NCBI GenBank assembly: GCA_964649725.1
Contig: CAZYTM010000003.1
Span: 362,387-426,386, forward strand
Source of the DNA: CAZYTM01 sp964649725
GTDB lineage: Bacteria; Desulfobacterota; Desulfuromonadia; Geobacterales; Geobacteraceae
DNA length: 64,000 bases
Reading direction: 5' to 3'
In this document: positions 36,766 through 45,043 of the stretch, in pieces
Position numbering within the stretch: the stretch's first letter is position 1
Layout: every line of letters begins with the position of its first letter
Program-made: the position numbers and the translations under genes
Notes under the pieces: model-generated
Database searches by the model: none
Seen by the model: the letters and a program-made list of their open reading frames with translations, nothing else
What the model was told of the DNA's origin: nothing

Positions 36766-36802
36766 CAAAAAAACAAAGGGAGAGACTACTTGCCTCTCCC
36801 TT
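36766..36802 (-). terminator. Terminator of the downstream minus-strand small gene
   Basis: Stem AAGGGAGAG/CTCTCCCTT with a nine-base loop; on the minus strand it is followed by a T-rich run. It lies between convergent genes. Confidence 0.7.
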
Positions 36803-36871
36803 ATGCATTTAAATATATAACAGTTAAATCCCTTTGTTACTTAAAGCAAATCTGCTTCACACCTGCAGGAC

Positions 36872-37177
36872 TTATGCACGGCGCGCCCGGTCATTTCTTT
36901 CCTTGACCGTATCAGTTATTGTTTGTGCCTGCTCGCTGGTAAGTCCTACTGCTGGCCGGTTACCAATATAATGGGTGATCTCTTCAGTCGGTCGCTCTAA
37001 AGGTTGCGGCACTGACGGACCATTTATAGTCCGATCATTAAGGTAAAGCACCGCCCTATACTCACCACTTTGGCTCACTAAAGCGACCTTGGCAATCTCA
37101 CCGGTGGATAAAGGTTTGATCAGCAATACCTTTTCCACTACCCATTCGTCGTCAAACTTTAACATGACAGTGTTCAC
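36872..37177 (-). CDS. Small hypothetical protein
   Basis: 101 residues if started at GTG 37177; the ATG at 37165 is equally possible and neither has a clear ribosome-binding site. The sequence MLKFDDEWVVEKVLLIKPLSTGEIAKVALVSQSGEYRAVLYLNDRTINGP looks like a compact alpha/beta or beta domain, followed by a polar helix rich in Gln, Thr and Arg. No signal peptide. A terminator follows it, which supports expression. Function unknown. Confidence 0.55.
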   Translation of the reverse strand: MNTVMLKFDDEWVVEKVLLIKPLSTGEIAKVALVSQSGEYRAVLYLNDRTINGPSVPQPLERPTEEITHYIGNRPAVGLTSEQAQTITDTVKERNDRARRA

Positions 37178-37252
37178 CGCTATGGAGATGGAGTTGTCTT
37201 GCTTATTTTATCGTCACAGCGGCAAGATTCTTGAATTGTTATCTGCATGCAT

Positions 37253-37294
37253 AATAAAAAAAGGACCCCCTGCTGCTCATTTGCGAGAGGGTCC
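37253..37294 (-). terminator. Terminator of the small secreted-protein gene
   Basis: On the minus strand the six-bp arms GGACCC/GGGTCC enclose a 20-base loop with partial pairing and are followed by eight or more T. Confidence 0.7.
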
Positions 37295-37331
37295 CTCACC
37301 TTACTCTTAGCGAAAAATCTGTTAATTATCT

Positions 37332-37709
37332 TTACTTCCGCTCACCGTTCCAGAGAAAACGTTGCCCCTGGTATGAATAGTAACCCTTAAAGTTCCGTCC
37401 AGCAGGATCGACGGTCAGTTCGAATGTGCCCCCCCCTTTTTGGCTATTGGCATATGAGCCGCGCAGGAGATTACCCTCCAGAGTTCCGGAAATGACGCCA
37501 CGGACCTCGGAACGATTGCGGATAAAATGATAGCGGCCTATAATCATCCCCCGCTCTTCTGAGATTTTCAGTGTTCCGGGAGTACCATCCCAGGTTGCGC
37601 GCCATATTCCGGAGAAGCGGCCGGCCCCCTCTTCAAATGTGAAAGCATGGCCGCCAGCAGTCAGTAATATGAGCAATAATACCGATATCAGTATAGTCGC
37701 CTGTTGCAC
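37332..37709 (-). CDS. Small secreted beta-rich protein, function unknown
   Basis: 125 residues starting at GTG 37709 with AAAGGGG upstream. Signal peptide ATILISVLLLILLTAGGHA. The mature part has repeated Gly-Asp turns (FSGIWRATWDGTPGTLKISEERGMIIGRYHF, GVISGTLEGNLLRGSY, FKGYYSYQGQRFLWNGER), which is a lipocalin- or beta-barrel-like alternation. I do not recognise a family. Periplasmic or outer-membrane location is likely. Confidence 0.72.
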   Translation of the reverse strand: MQQATILISVLLLILLTAGGHAFTFEEGAGRFSGIWRATWDGTPGTLKISEERGMIIGRYHFIRNRSEVRGVISGTLEGNLLRGSYANSQKGGGTFELTVDPAGRNFKGYYSYQGQRFLWNGERK

Positions 37710-37817
37710 AGAATGACCCCTTTCAAATCAGAAACTAGTCGTGACAACATTACGGCCATAAGTAGTTGATGTCAAGAGAGGATAAAAACGCCGGCTCTAC
37801 AGTTTATAAATGCAAAT

Positions 37818-38030
37818 TTACCGTCCAGACCTATTCTCTATACCAATATCCGTTGTTCTAAGCCGAGCCCCTTCACAGAGGGCACCATCATGGCCAAGCA
37901 GATTTCCCCATTCATCTCTCACCTGCAATGACTGCAAAAAATTCAAATCAAGGCCGGCAGCTATAAGAGCGTGTCGTACTGTCATGCCAGAGATAATCTC
38001 AACCGGTTTATCGTCGACAAATACTTTCAT
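37818..38030 (-). CDS. Small beta-grasp-like protein coupled to the nucleotidase gene
   Basis: 70 residues starting at ATG 38030. The stop TGA of the 5'-nucleotidase overlaps this ATG (TGATG), so translation is probably coupled. MKVFVDDKPVEIISGMTVRHALIAAGL...VRDEWGNLLGHDGALCEGARL resembles ThiS/2Fe-2S ferredoxin beta-grasp proteins (ubiquitin-like order of strands and helix), but it lacks the cysteine set of a 2Fe-2S site and the C-terminal Gly-Gly of ThiS. Function unknown. Confidence 0.7.
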   Translation of the reverse strand: MKVFVDDKPVEIISGMTVRHALIAAGLDLNFLQSLQVRDEWGNLLGHDGALCEGARLRTTDIGIENRSGR

Positions 38031-39550
38031 CAAGGCAACTCGATTATTCGGCGTTCGACAGTCGGTGCGACAGCACCCTCACGGCGAAGGTAGTCGACGA
38101 CAAGATCGCGCAACCAATGGCCAGGGTCGCAGAAGAGGAGATCTTCACCCTGCAGGGAGAAATCAGCAGAACGTCGGATTCCCTTGCCAATAATTTGGTA
38201 CCCGTCACCACCAACAGCCAGAAAGTCTAATGTGGCAACCCGGTATTCACGATTCTCGTCCAGCGGCAATCGATTCACCTCTATCGATTTGACCCGTTGG
38301 CCAACAGGTGCTAAGCGGCTGTAAGTGAACTTAAGCCCCGCCACCTGTGGGAATCTGCCAGATGCCTCCTCTATCGCCGACACCCCATGTTCAAGAGCCA
38401 GGCGCAAATCCTTGCCACTCAGGCGGAGGGCAACAACATAATTATTAAAAGGGAGGCTTGCATAAACATTTCTTACCTTAATCTCACCTTTATTAATGCC
38501 GGTGCGGATAGAGCCTCCGTTTATGATTGCGACCTCAGCACCAGCAGTCTGCCGAACAATATCTGCCGTCAGATTACCCAGATTGGTCTCTCTTTGCCTG
38601 ACACCATTTCCGATTAAGTCGACTGCTGTTTCCCCTGCCGGAGCACTAAGCAGATCATCAAAAATGGCGTTATATCTATCAACCAATAACGCAGTTTCCC
38701 GATCCCCTGCACCATCTATCGGCCAAATATCTTCAAGCCGACCTGCAACAGCAGCTATCCTCCCTTGGTCAACAGAGATATCGACTACTCCAAGACTCTT
38801 GCCATGCTCCCATGACTGAGCTACCCAACTTGCGCCGATCTGAACCGGCTTTTCCAGCCTTGTATGGGAGTGGCCACCAACTATTATCAGGTTGCCTGGC
38901 AATTTTTCAGCAAGCATACGGTCTGCTGCGTAACCTGTGTGAGTGAGGAGTATGATCAGGTCTGCCTGACTGCGGAGCTTAGCAATCAAGCGCTCTGCAG
39001 TCGCCAGTGGCGGGTAAAAAACAAGTCCCGCACTGTTGGCAGGGTTTGAGGTAAGCGGCACATCATCGGTAACAAGTCCGACTATCGCTACCCGCAATCC
39101 GGCAACTTCACGGATAACATATGGTTTAAGTCCCGGCATACCCTCCAGATTGGCTGCCAGTATCGGGAATTTTGCCTCGGCTATCCTTTGGCGGAGTGCT
39201 TTCTGACCAAAATCAAACTCATGGTTGCCGACCACCATTGCATCGAAAGAGAGCTGGTTCAGCAGAGCTATGGACGATTTTCCCTGAAAAAGATTGGCCC
39301 AGTTATCCCCCTGGATCATATCGCCAGCAGCCAGCAGAAGTGTCGCATCTCCTGCGCGTAATGCCTTTATTCTGGCTGCCAACCAGGCTGCCCCGCCACG
39401 AGCCTTACCATCGCCTGTCTCTTTTACTGGGTTGGCAAAACCATGAAAATCATTGACATGCAGCAGTCGGATAGTGACAGGGGCAGCAAAGACAGGGAGT
39501 GACCAGGTTATAATGATAAGGAGCAACACTATATTGATCAACTTCTTCAT
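38030..39550 (-). CDS. Exported 5'-nucleotidase/cyclic phosphodiesterase family enzyme
   Basis: 506 residues from ATG 39550 (AGGAG eleven bases upstream; GTG 39559 is too close to it). Signal peptide KLINIVLLLIIITWSLPVFA. Metallophosphatase motifs: LLHVNDFHG, GDMIQGD, VVGNHEFDFG, LLTHTGYAAD and GGHSHT. The C-terminal 5'-nucleotidase domain has NLTADIVRQ, INGGSIRTGINKGEI and VGGDGYQIIG. It would release phosphate from nucleotides or cyclic nucleotides in the periplasm. All metal ligands seem present. Confidence 0.92.
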   Translation of the reverse strand: MKKLINIVLLLIIITWSLPVFAAPVTIRLLHVNDFHGFANPVKETGDGKARGGAAWLAARIKALRAGDATLLLAAGDMIQGDNWANLFQGKSSIALLNQLSFDAMVVGNHEFDFGQKALRQRIAEAKFPILAANLEGMPGLKPYVIREVAGLRVAIVGLVTDDVPLTSNPANSAGLVFYPPLATAERLIAKLRSQADLIILLTHTGYAADRMLAEKLPGNLIIVGGHSHTRLEKPVQIGASWVAQSWEHGKSLGVVDISVDQGRIAAVAGRLEDIWPIDGAGDRETALLVDRYNAIFDDLLSAPAGETAVDLIGNGVRQRETNLGNLTADIVRQTAGAEVAIINGGSIRTGINKGEIKVRNVYASLPFNNYVVALRLSGKDLRLALEHGVSAIEEASGRFPQVAGLKFTYSRLAPVGQRVKSIEVNRLPLDENREYRVATLDFLAVGGDGYQIIGKGIRRSADFSLQGEDLLFCDPGHWLRDLVVDYLRREGAVAPTVERRIIELP

Positions 39551-39596
39551 GGCTAGCACGACTCCTCTATTGTAGGATCAGAACAGCTATGTCGAT

Positions 39597-39632
39597 AAAA
39601 AAAGGGAGAGACTGATAGCATCTGTCTCTCCC
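39597..39632 (-). terminator. Terminator of the zinc-ribbon membrane protein gene
   Basis: Stem GGGAGAGAC/GTCTCTCCC with an eleven-base loop, followed on the minus strand by a T run. Confidence 0.8.
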
Positions 39633-39658
39633 TCCTGCGGTAAGTAATTATATTGGCA

Positions 39659-40576
39659 CTACATGAAGAGCTCTTTAAACCCTCGATATTTGACAAAGCC
39701 TGCCTGCAGTTCCTCAGAAACCCGCTCCGGCATATTCGCCTTGAGGTCAATAGCCGCCTTCTTGAAATCAGCCTGCGCCTTGGCTGATGCCTCGCTAAAG
39801 CTGGCCAATGTGCCGTTTGGTGCCATAGTCAAGGCATTGTAGCTGATATAAATCCCGTTTATTTTAACCAACTGCTCCTTGGCAGCAACGAATTTCGCCG
39901 GTGGTTCGTTGAACGTTTGTATCATCTTGTCCACTGCTGTTCTTGCTTTATTTATTCTAGCTTCATCCTCAGCACTGATGCGCGGGGGCACCGCTTTTGT
40001 CTTCCAGTCTGTAGCAAGCTTAGTGCAGATGGCGGTATTTATATCAACCCCCTGCTTCATATAAAAGAGGGCCAATACATAAGCGTAAGCAAATTTCTTT
40101 TCCGCCTGGGTCTTCGTGTAAAGGGCAAAACTACCAGCGGCGACAGCAGTCAATATCAGCAGGGAGATGATTATTTTGATTATCTTCTGCCGTTTCGCAC
40201 TCACCTCGGTCTCAGGCAATGCTTCGCGTTTCTCTTCCGGTCTGGGGAGGGAGACCCCCTTCCCTGCCGTAGGCTTGGCAGATCTGGTCTCCTTGATCTC
40301 CTTAATCTTGATTATCTTGCTTTTACTCGTACTGGCAACTACATACTCAGGATAAAGAAGACCGCAACCAGGGCAGTGAATTGATGGGCCAAGCTCATCG
40401 CCACATTGGAGGCAGGAGATCTCCCCCCTCTTTCTGAAAGCCCGGCCGGCAAAGGACTCCCGGTAGAGATAAAAGCTCCCCTTGCAGGCAGGACAGGCAG
40501 TAGTGGTCCCATCGTCAGGTATGACCGGGACATCCAGTTCGATTTTGGCTTGGCACTTTGGGCAAGTCGACTTCAT
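39659..40576 (-). CDS. Zinc-ribbon membrane protein, function unknown
   Basis: 305 residues. The N-terminus carries paired cysteines: CPKC...CPAC (5-32, MJ0042-like) and CLQCGDEL...CPGC (about 55-72). A Lys-rich linker is followed by one membrane segment (IIKIIISLLILTAVAAGSFALY, about 132-153) and a helical domain to the C-terminus. This topology (cytoplasmic zinc finger, one helix, exported domain) occurs in sensor or stress proteins. AGGTGATT precedes the ATG. It lies directly downstream of the pseudopilin gene, 58 bases away. Confidence 0.75.
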   Translation of the reverse strand: MKSTCPKCQAKIELDVPVIPDDGTTTACPACKGSFYLYRESFAGRAFRKRGEISCLQCGDELGPSIHCPGCGLLYPEYVVASTSKSKIIKIKEIKETRSAKPTAGKGVSLPRPEEKREALPETEVSAKRQKIIKIIISLLILTAVAAGSFALYTKTQAEKKFAYAYVLALFYMKQGVDINTAICTKLATDWKTKAVPPRISAEDEARINKARTAVDKMIQTFNEPPAKFVAAKEQLVKINGIYISYNALTMAPNGTLASFSEASAKAQADFKKAAIDLKANMPERVSEELQAGFVKYRGFKELFM

Positions 40577-40634
40577 AGGTCAATCACCTTTATTAACAGC
40601 TCGCTTCAAATATGGATGCATCAACTCCACTACC

Positions 40635-41189
40635 TTAATAATCCCTCTTCCTGACTTCAGCACCGTTATTCACCCTGGTAACATCAAAATTGTTGGTCTC
40701 ATTATATGTTGCAACATCAAATGGGGTCTCAACACCGTCAGGACCGAAGCTGTACAGATCGAAATCTTCGTTCAATGAAGTACCTGCGCCGGATAACAGA
40801 CCAGGATCTACTGTACCATCATCTTTTGCAAGTTTTGCATATTGATAAGGCCTCCCCCATGGGTCCATCGGGATTGGGCGACCGATTACACTCACACTCA
40901 TGACATCAGGATATACGTTTCTATCGATGTAATATGCGTTGATATCCCTCTCCAAACCGTTAATCTCTGCCACTGCCTTACCAACTTTAGCTTTGCCAAC
41001 CATTGCATTATAGGCCGGGACTGCCATGGCAGCCAATATCCCGATTATGCCAACGGCAACCACTAACTCCACCAGGGTGAAGGCCAGATTGTTAGCGATT
41101 GTCCCTGCTCCCCCACTCTTTGTAGCATTGCGCAATATAATAATTAATTTACTTCTCCATGCCTCATTAATATTTTTCTGGTTTTTCAT
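40635..41189 (-). CDS. Type II secretion/pilin-like pseudopilin (GspG-like)
   Basis: 184 residues. FTLVELVVAVGIIGILAAMAVPAYNAM is the prepilin N-terminal helix and DPWGRPYQY the GspG-type motif. The leader is unusually long, 37 residues (MKNQKNINEAWRSKLIIILR...), and the residue before the Phe is Ala (NNLA-FTLVE) instead of the Gly normally required by prepilin peptidase. A sigma54-type element lies about 100 bases upstream of the ATG. The C-terminal part is polar with Asn/Asp, as in calcium-binding pseudopilins. A shorter start cannot be excluded. Confidence 0.82.
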   Translation of the reverse strand: MKNQKNINEAWRSKLIIILRNATKSGGAGTIANNLAFTLVELVVAVGIIGILAAMAVPAYNAMVGKAKVGKAVAEINGLERDINAYYIDRNVYPDVMSVSVIGRPIPMDPWGRPYQYAKLAKDDGTVDPGLLSGAGTSLNEDFDLYSFGPDGVETPFDVATYNETNNFDVTRVNNGAEVRKRDY

Positions 41190-41289
41190 AGTTACACATC
41201 CATGGGGACGATATTATATTGCCTATAAAAAAGAATCGTCACACTAGTGGCAATCGCTTACTTATAAGCAATGGTTTTCGTACCGTTGG

Positions 41290-41305
41290 TGCGAATTTAG
41301 TGCCA
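41290..41305 (-). promoter_or_regulatory. Sigma54 (-24/-12) promoter of the pseudopilin gene
   Basis: On the minus strand TGGCAC, five bases, TCGCA; the GG and GC cores are exactly 12 bp apart with one mismatch to the consensus. Transcription would begin about 90 bases before the pseudopilin ATG at 41189. Confidence 0.55.
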
Positions 41306-41630
41306 AACTGCCGTGTGTAAAAGTAAGTAAATATACCACAATACATACTACTTAGCGCCAGCATATTAACATATCAATGGCATAAAATTTAAACAATCAA
41401 TGCGCCGTTTTTCCAAACCAGCACGGAATAAAGCAGAGGTGTTCTTGTACCTCAATATAACAATGTAATAGATTGATGGGAAAATACAATCTACTCCCCA
41501 TAATGTCAAGAAAATACAGAGAAAAGCTGTGAAAAGATGTTTTGAGAATGCGAGATTTATTGAAAAAATATAAATGCGATGAATATTCCATGGAGAGGCG
41601 ATAACCTGTTAGTTTCATATGGCAAAGCAC

Positions 41631-41666
41631 TGTCATAATTTGTCATATTAATGACATTAATTGTCA
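41631..41666. promoter_or_regulatory. Phased TGTCA cluster, possible enhancer
   Basis: TGTCA occurs at 41631, 41641 and 41662, with the inverted TGACA at 41652. Spacing of 10-11 bp puts all on one helix face; the middle pair forms an inverted repeat TGTCAT-4-ATGACA. It lies about 330-375 bp upstream of the sigma54 promoter, a plausible position for an enhancer-binding protein. Confidence 0.45.
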
Positions 41667-41728
41667 GAAAATTTTACCTCAATTGCAATTCTGCGATCAT
41701 CGCAGCATTAATTACAGGGGTACTATTC

Positions 41729-42718
41729 CTAAGGAGATGGGTTATGAGAAGGTGTTACAGGTTGTTCGGTTACAACTCCTTCTCTGATAAGGCCAAGAAA
41801 AGCATTGGTGATAATAGGGTCAAGTGCCTTGCCACACATTGATTCTACCATACTGAGAGTCTCTTCCAGGGAGTAACAGGACCGATAAGGGCGATCTGAT
41901 GAGAGCGCATCAAAGACGTCTGCTACCGCCACAATTCTTGCCTCAAGCGGAATTGCCTCGCCAGCCAGCCCTTCAGGGTAGCCGCTACCATCGTAACGCT
42001 CATGATGGTAGCGGATTATATTTCGCGCCACCGGGGAGAGATTGGCCTTGGATGCCACATCATCCCCCCATGAGGAGTGTTTTTTCATTGTTTCGAATTC
42101 ATCTGCACTCAACTGTCCAGAACCATTAAGAATAGCTTCGGAAATTCCGATCTTGCCACAGTCATGCAGCCAACTTCCATACTTGATTTCCCGCCGGAAT
42201 TCCCGCGACAGATTGAGTGCCTCGGCGATGGAAAGGGCATAGACCGAAACCCGGTCACAATGTCCACGGGTAGAAGGGTCCTTGAGTTCGATAGTCTGTG
42301 CAAGCGAGCGAAGTACCCCCTCATCCTCCTGGCGCATCTTCTGCAACAAACGGTAGCGTTCGAGGCCTTGCTGCACTGCTGCGATCATGTCATTATCTTG
42401 CCAGGGTTTAAGGATATATCGAAAGACCTCGCTCCGATTGATCGCTGCCAAGGCACTTGCCAGATCTGCGTAAGCAGACATGAGAATTTTGACCGTATCA
42501 GGAGATATCTCTTTCAGGCAGCTGAGAAATTCGAGCCCACTCATCCCTGGCATGACATTATCAGATACTACCAAGGTGATATCTTCTCGGCGGATAATCT
42601 CGAGGGCTTCACTAGCATCGGCAGCAGTTAGTAGACGGAAATCTGCATCTTTGAACAGATCACGCAATAGTTGCAGAGTGAATTGGGTATCATCGACAAA
42701 AAGAACCGTTTCCCGCAT
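41729..42718 (-). CDS. Response regulator with HD-GYP c-di-GMP phosphodiesterase domain
   Basis: 329 residues, GGAGAG before the ATG. Receiver domain (1-120) with VDD, phospho-acceptor Asp in VVSDNVMPGMSG and Lys in YILKPW. HD-GYP domain (about 135-315): GHCDRVS, HDCGKIGI, MKKHSSWG, HHERYDGSGYP, and VADVFDALSSDRPYR. The His/Asp metal ligands and the GYP-type motif are complete, so it should hydrolyse c-di-GMP. Neighbours are a pseudopilin and a PilT/PilU ATPase, suggesting control of surface appendages. Confidence 0.92.
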   Translation of the reverse strand: MRETVLFVDDTQFTLQLLRDLFKDADFRLLTAADASEALEIIRREDITLVVSDNVMPGMSGLEFLSCLKEISPDTVKILMSAYADLASALAAINRSEVFRYILKPWQDNDMIAAVQQGLERYRLLQKMRQEDEGVLRSLAQTIELKDPSTRGHCDRVSVYALSIAEALNLSREFRREIKYGSWLHDCGKIGISEAILNGSGQLSADEFETMKKHSSWGDDVASKANLSPVARNIIRYHHERYDGSGYPEGLAGEAIPLEARIVAVADVFDALSSDRPYRSCYSLEETLSMVESMCGKALDPIITNAFLGLIREGVVTEQPVTPSHNPSP

Positions 42719-42994
42719 ATTCTTCTCTCCCAGGGATTAAATTAAATAGTTGGGCTCTCCCCAATCCTGTCAGGATCAGTCATCTGACACTGCAACGAAT
42801 ATCTCTTACAAATCATTTTATCCTGAAAAATAAACCGCTAAGCTAGATAATATGTCAAAACTGTTTCTATTCACTATTCAAAAGAAACAGGCGCAATTAA
42901 TGCGCCTTAAAGTACTACTGATTAATAGAGCTTGTCAACTGCTACGGATACACTTTGCATGGTATTTGTATCAACCGCAGGAAATATTCGAGCT

Positions 42995-44077
42995 CTATGT
43001 GCCCTCCAGCATAATCGCCCGGGCAAGCTCCTCTGGATTATTGGCGACCTGTTTTGCCACTTCTATATCAACCTTGTCATCCTTGACCAATTGTAAGAGG
43101 TGTCGGTCAAAAGTCTGCATTTCATACATCTCTGCACCCTTCTCCATATAAGCGATGATCTCGCTCGATTTTGCCGAATCCCGGATGCACTCCTGTATAG
43201 TCCTTGTCACCCTGAGGACTTCAACTGCCGGGATTCTTCCTGCTGTCTCTTTCATCGGCATCAGCCGCAAGGCAATGATCGCCATCAAACAGTCAGAAAG
43301 CCGCTTTCTGATAGTAATTTCCTGGTCTGGCGGATAAAAACTTATGAGCCGTGCCAAGGCGCCGGCACAATCATTGGTATGGAGAGACGACAGAACAAGA
43401 TGTCCCGTTTCGGCCGCTTTAAGTGCAACATCAATAGTTTCCCGCTCCCGCATCTCTCCGATATAGATAACATCAGGATCCTGGCGCATGGCAGCCACCG
43501 TTGCCCTTGCAAAGGAAGGCGTATCATACCCTACCTCCCGCTGACTGATCACTGACTTGTTGTTCTTAAAGAGAAATTCGATCGGGTCTTCAATGGTTAA
43601 GATGTGAGCACGACGAGTATTGTTGATATGTTCTACCATTGAAGCTAAAGTTGTTGATTTACCGTTACCAGTGGCACCAACTACCAAAACCAGGCCGCGA
43701 CGCAAGCCGGCGATCTTTCCGATCACCGGCGGCAGGTTCAGTTCCGCAAAAGGTTTTACTGCGATTGGGATAACACGCAATACTACATTGAAAAAACCAC
43801 GCTGGCGAAAGATGTTGGTCCGGAATCGGCCATAACCTTCAAGATTGTATGAGAGATCAATCTCAGTAATCGATTCGATATTCTGAGGGGCCAAAGATTG
43901 GGAAAGAATCTCTTCTACTACAGAATGGGTCTCATCAGGAGAGAGGGGGTGGTATTTAATTTCGATCAGCTCACCGTTAACCCTGAGCAAAGGATGAGCG
44001 CCAACTTGAAGGTGGATATCTGACGCACCTTTTTGCAGAGCAGTTGCCAATAGTCGCTGGAAAACCGTCTTATCCAT
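42995..44077 (-). CDS. PilT/PilU-family twitching motility ATPase
   Basis: 360 residues. N-terminal PAS-like domain with ASDIHLQVGAHPLLRVNGEL, Walker A GATGNGKST (the GAT start is PilU-like; Asn replaces the more usual Ser), Asp/Glu box ILTIEDPIEF, Walker B IGEMRERET and the His box TGHLVLSSLHTND. It powers type IV pilus retraction as a hexamer at the inner membrane. MRERET (for MRDxET) and LSSLHTND distinguish it from a textbook PilT, so the PilT or PilU label is undecided. CAGGTAACTT precedes the ATG. Confidence 0.92.
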   Translation of the reverse strand: MDKTVFQRLLATALQKGASDIHLQVGAHPLLRVNGELIEIKYHPLSPDETHSVVEEILSQSLAPQNIESITEIDLSYNLEGYGRFRTNIFRQRGFFNVVLRVIPIAVKPFAELNLPPVIGKIAGLRRGLVLVVGATGNGKSTTLASMVEHINNTRRAHILTIEDPIEFLFKNNKSVISQREVGYDTPSFARATVAAMRQDPDVIYIGEMRERETIDVALKAAETGHLVLSSLHTNDCAGALARLISFYPPDQEITIRKRLSDCLMAIIALRLMPMKETAGRIPAVEVLRVTRTIQECIRDSAKSSEIIAYMEKGAEMYEMQTFDRHLLQLVKDDKVDIEVAKQVANNPEELARAIMLEGT

Positions 44078-44160
44078 AAGTTACCTGCAATATCATATAG
44101 TTGCACACAAATACCAACCACTCATTAGCTGGTTTTTCAATCTGGCTGCCAAACCGAGTG

Positions 44161-44406
44161 TTACTTTTTGGCTTTCTGGGTCCGCTTCGCCTGGCGCGGC
44201 TTTATCACCGGTAGCGTAGCCACAGGCGGCACAAAAGAGTGCGGATCGGTCAATTCTAGAGAAGAGTAATGGGATGCTGCAATTTTCCGACTGATTCCAT
44301 CACTGAACTGTATTGTGGCTTTATTGTCAAAAATCTCCATTACCAGACCAGCTCCCCACTGCTCTGCCCCTACATGATTAACTACACTGCCAGGTTTGAA
44401 AGCCAT
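44161..44406 (-). CDS. DUF3553 small protein
   Basis: 81 residues from ATG 44406 (AGGCAGGTAAAA upstream; the frame extends to 44451). MAFKPGSVVNHVGAEQWGAGLVMEIFDNKATIQFSDGISRKIAASHYSSLEL is a DUF3553 domain, a short SH3-like beta barrel also found in UvrD-type helicases; the C-terminus is Lys/Arg-rich (RQAKRTQKAKK). A nucleic-acid-binding role is a guess from the basic tail. Confidence 0.82.
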   Translation of the reverse strand: MAFKPGSVVNHVGAEQWGAGLVMEIFDNKATIQFSDGISRKIAASHYSSLELTDPHSFVPPVATLPVIKPRQAKRTQKAKK

Positions 44407-44673
44407 TTTTACCTGCCTTTCTATTGCATTTAATAGTGTTACGCCTTCCATACTAAAGTACTGTCAATTTTCTAGTCAAACAATCAGCAAATTAATTTGC
44501 AGCCAATATTCTATTTTTTCATTATACTCCTTGAATAGATATAACTCAAGAAAGTTTCACTAGTCTTTCTATGCTAAACTATAAATTTTACCGGTAAATT
44601 TCACTGCTACCCCTATATTTACTAAAACTCTATTATTGCGACCTTATGAACTGCAACAATTTGCGTCGAACTC
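44407..44673. other. AT-rich intergenic region, nothing identified
   Basis: Between the DUF3553 gene and the cold-shock terminator the sequence is AT-rich with no supported frame or clear signal. Confidence 0.4.
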
Positions 44674-44708
44674 AAAAAAAAAGAGCTCCGGATTTCTCCG
44701 GAGCTCTT
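44674..44708 (-). terminator. Terminator of the cold-shock gene
   Basis: A 12-bp perfect stem AAGAGCTCCGGA/TCCGGAGCTCTT with loop TTTC, followed on the minus strand by a T run. Confidence 0.9.
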
Positions 44709-44727
44709 TACCATCCAATAAAGCTTA

Positions 44728-44928
44728 TTAAAGCTTTGTGACATTGGCAGCCTGCAAACCCTTTGGCCCCTTGGTCACTTCAAAAGTCACCCTATCACCT
44801 TCAGCGAGGGACTTAAATCCGTTGCCAGCGATTGCGGAGAAATGCACAAAAACGTCTTCACCATTCTCCTGCTCCAGAAAACCAAACCCCTTGCTGTCAT
44901 TGAACCACTTTACAGTACCGTTTACCAT
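44728..44928 (-). CDS. csp: Cold-shock domain protein
   Basis: 66 residues, a single cold-shock domain with RNP1 KGFGFLEQ and RNP2 VFVHFSAI, ending ANVTKL. CspA-type proteins bind single-stranded RNA and act as chaperones or antiterminators. Monocistronic, with a strong terminator. GTACCG... the ATG is preceded by AAAAGGAAAAG (44930-44940). Confidence 0.95.
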   Translation of the reverse strand: MVNGTVKWFNDSKGFGFLEQENGEDVFVHFSAIAGNGFKSLAEGDRVTFEVTKGPKGLQAANVTKL

Positions 44929-45043
44929 CGTTCTTTTCCTTTTCTCTCAAATGCTTTTTAATTTATCCATAAATGGATTCTTATATATGTATCAGTATGC
45001 TGAACTCGATGTCAAGGTAAAATTACAATATTAATTAGAGTTG

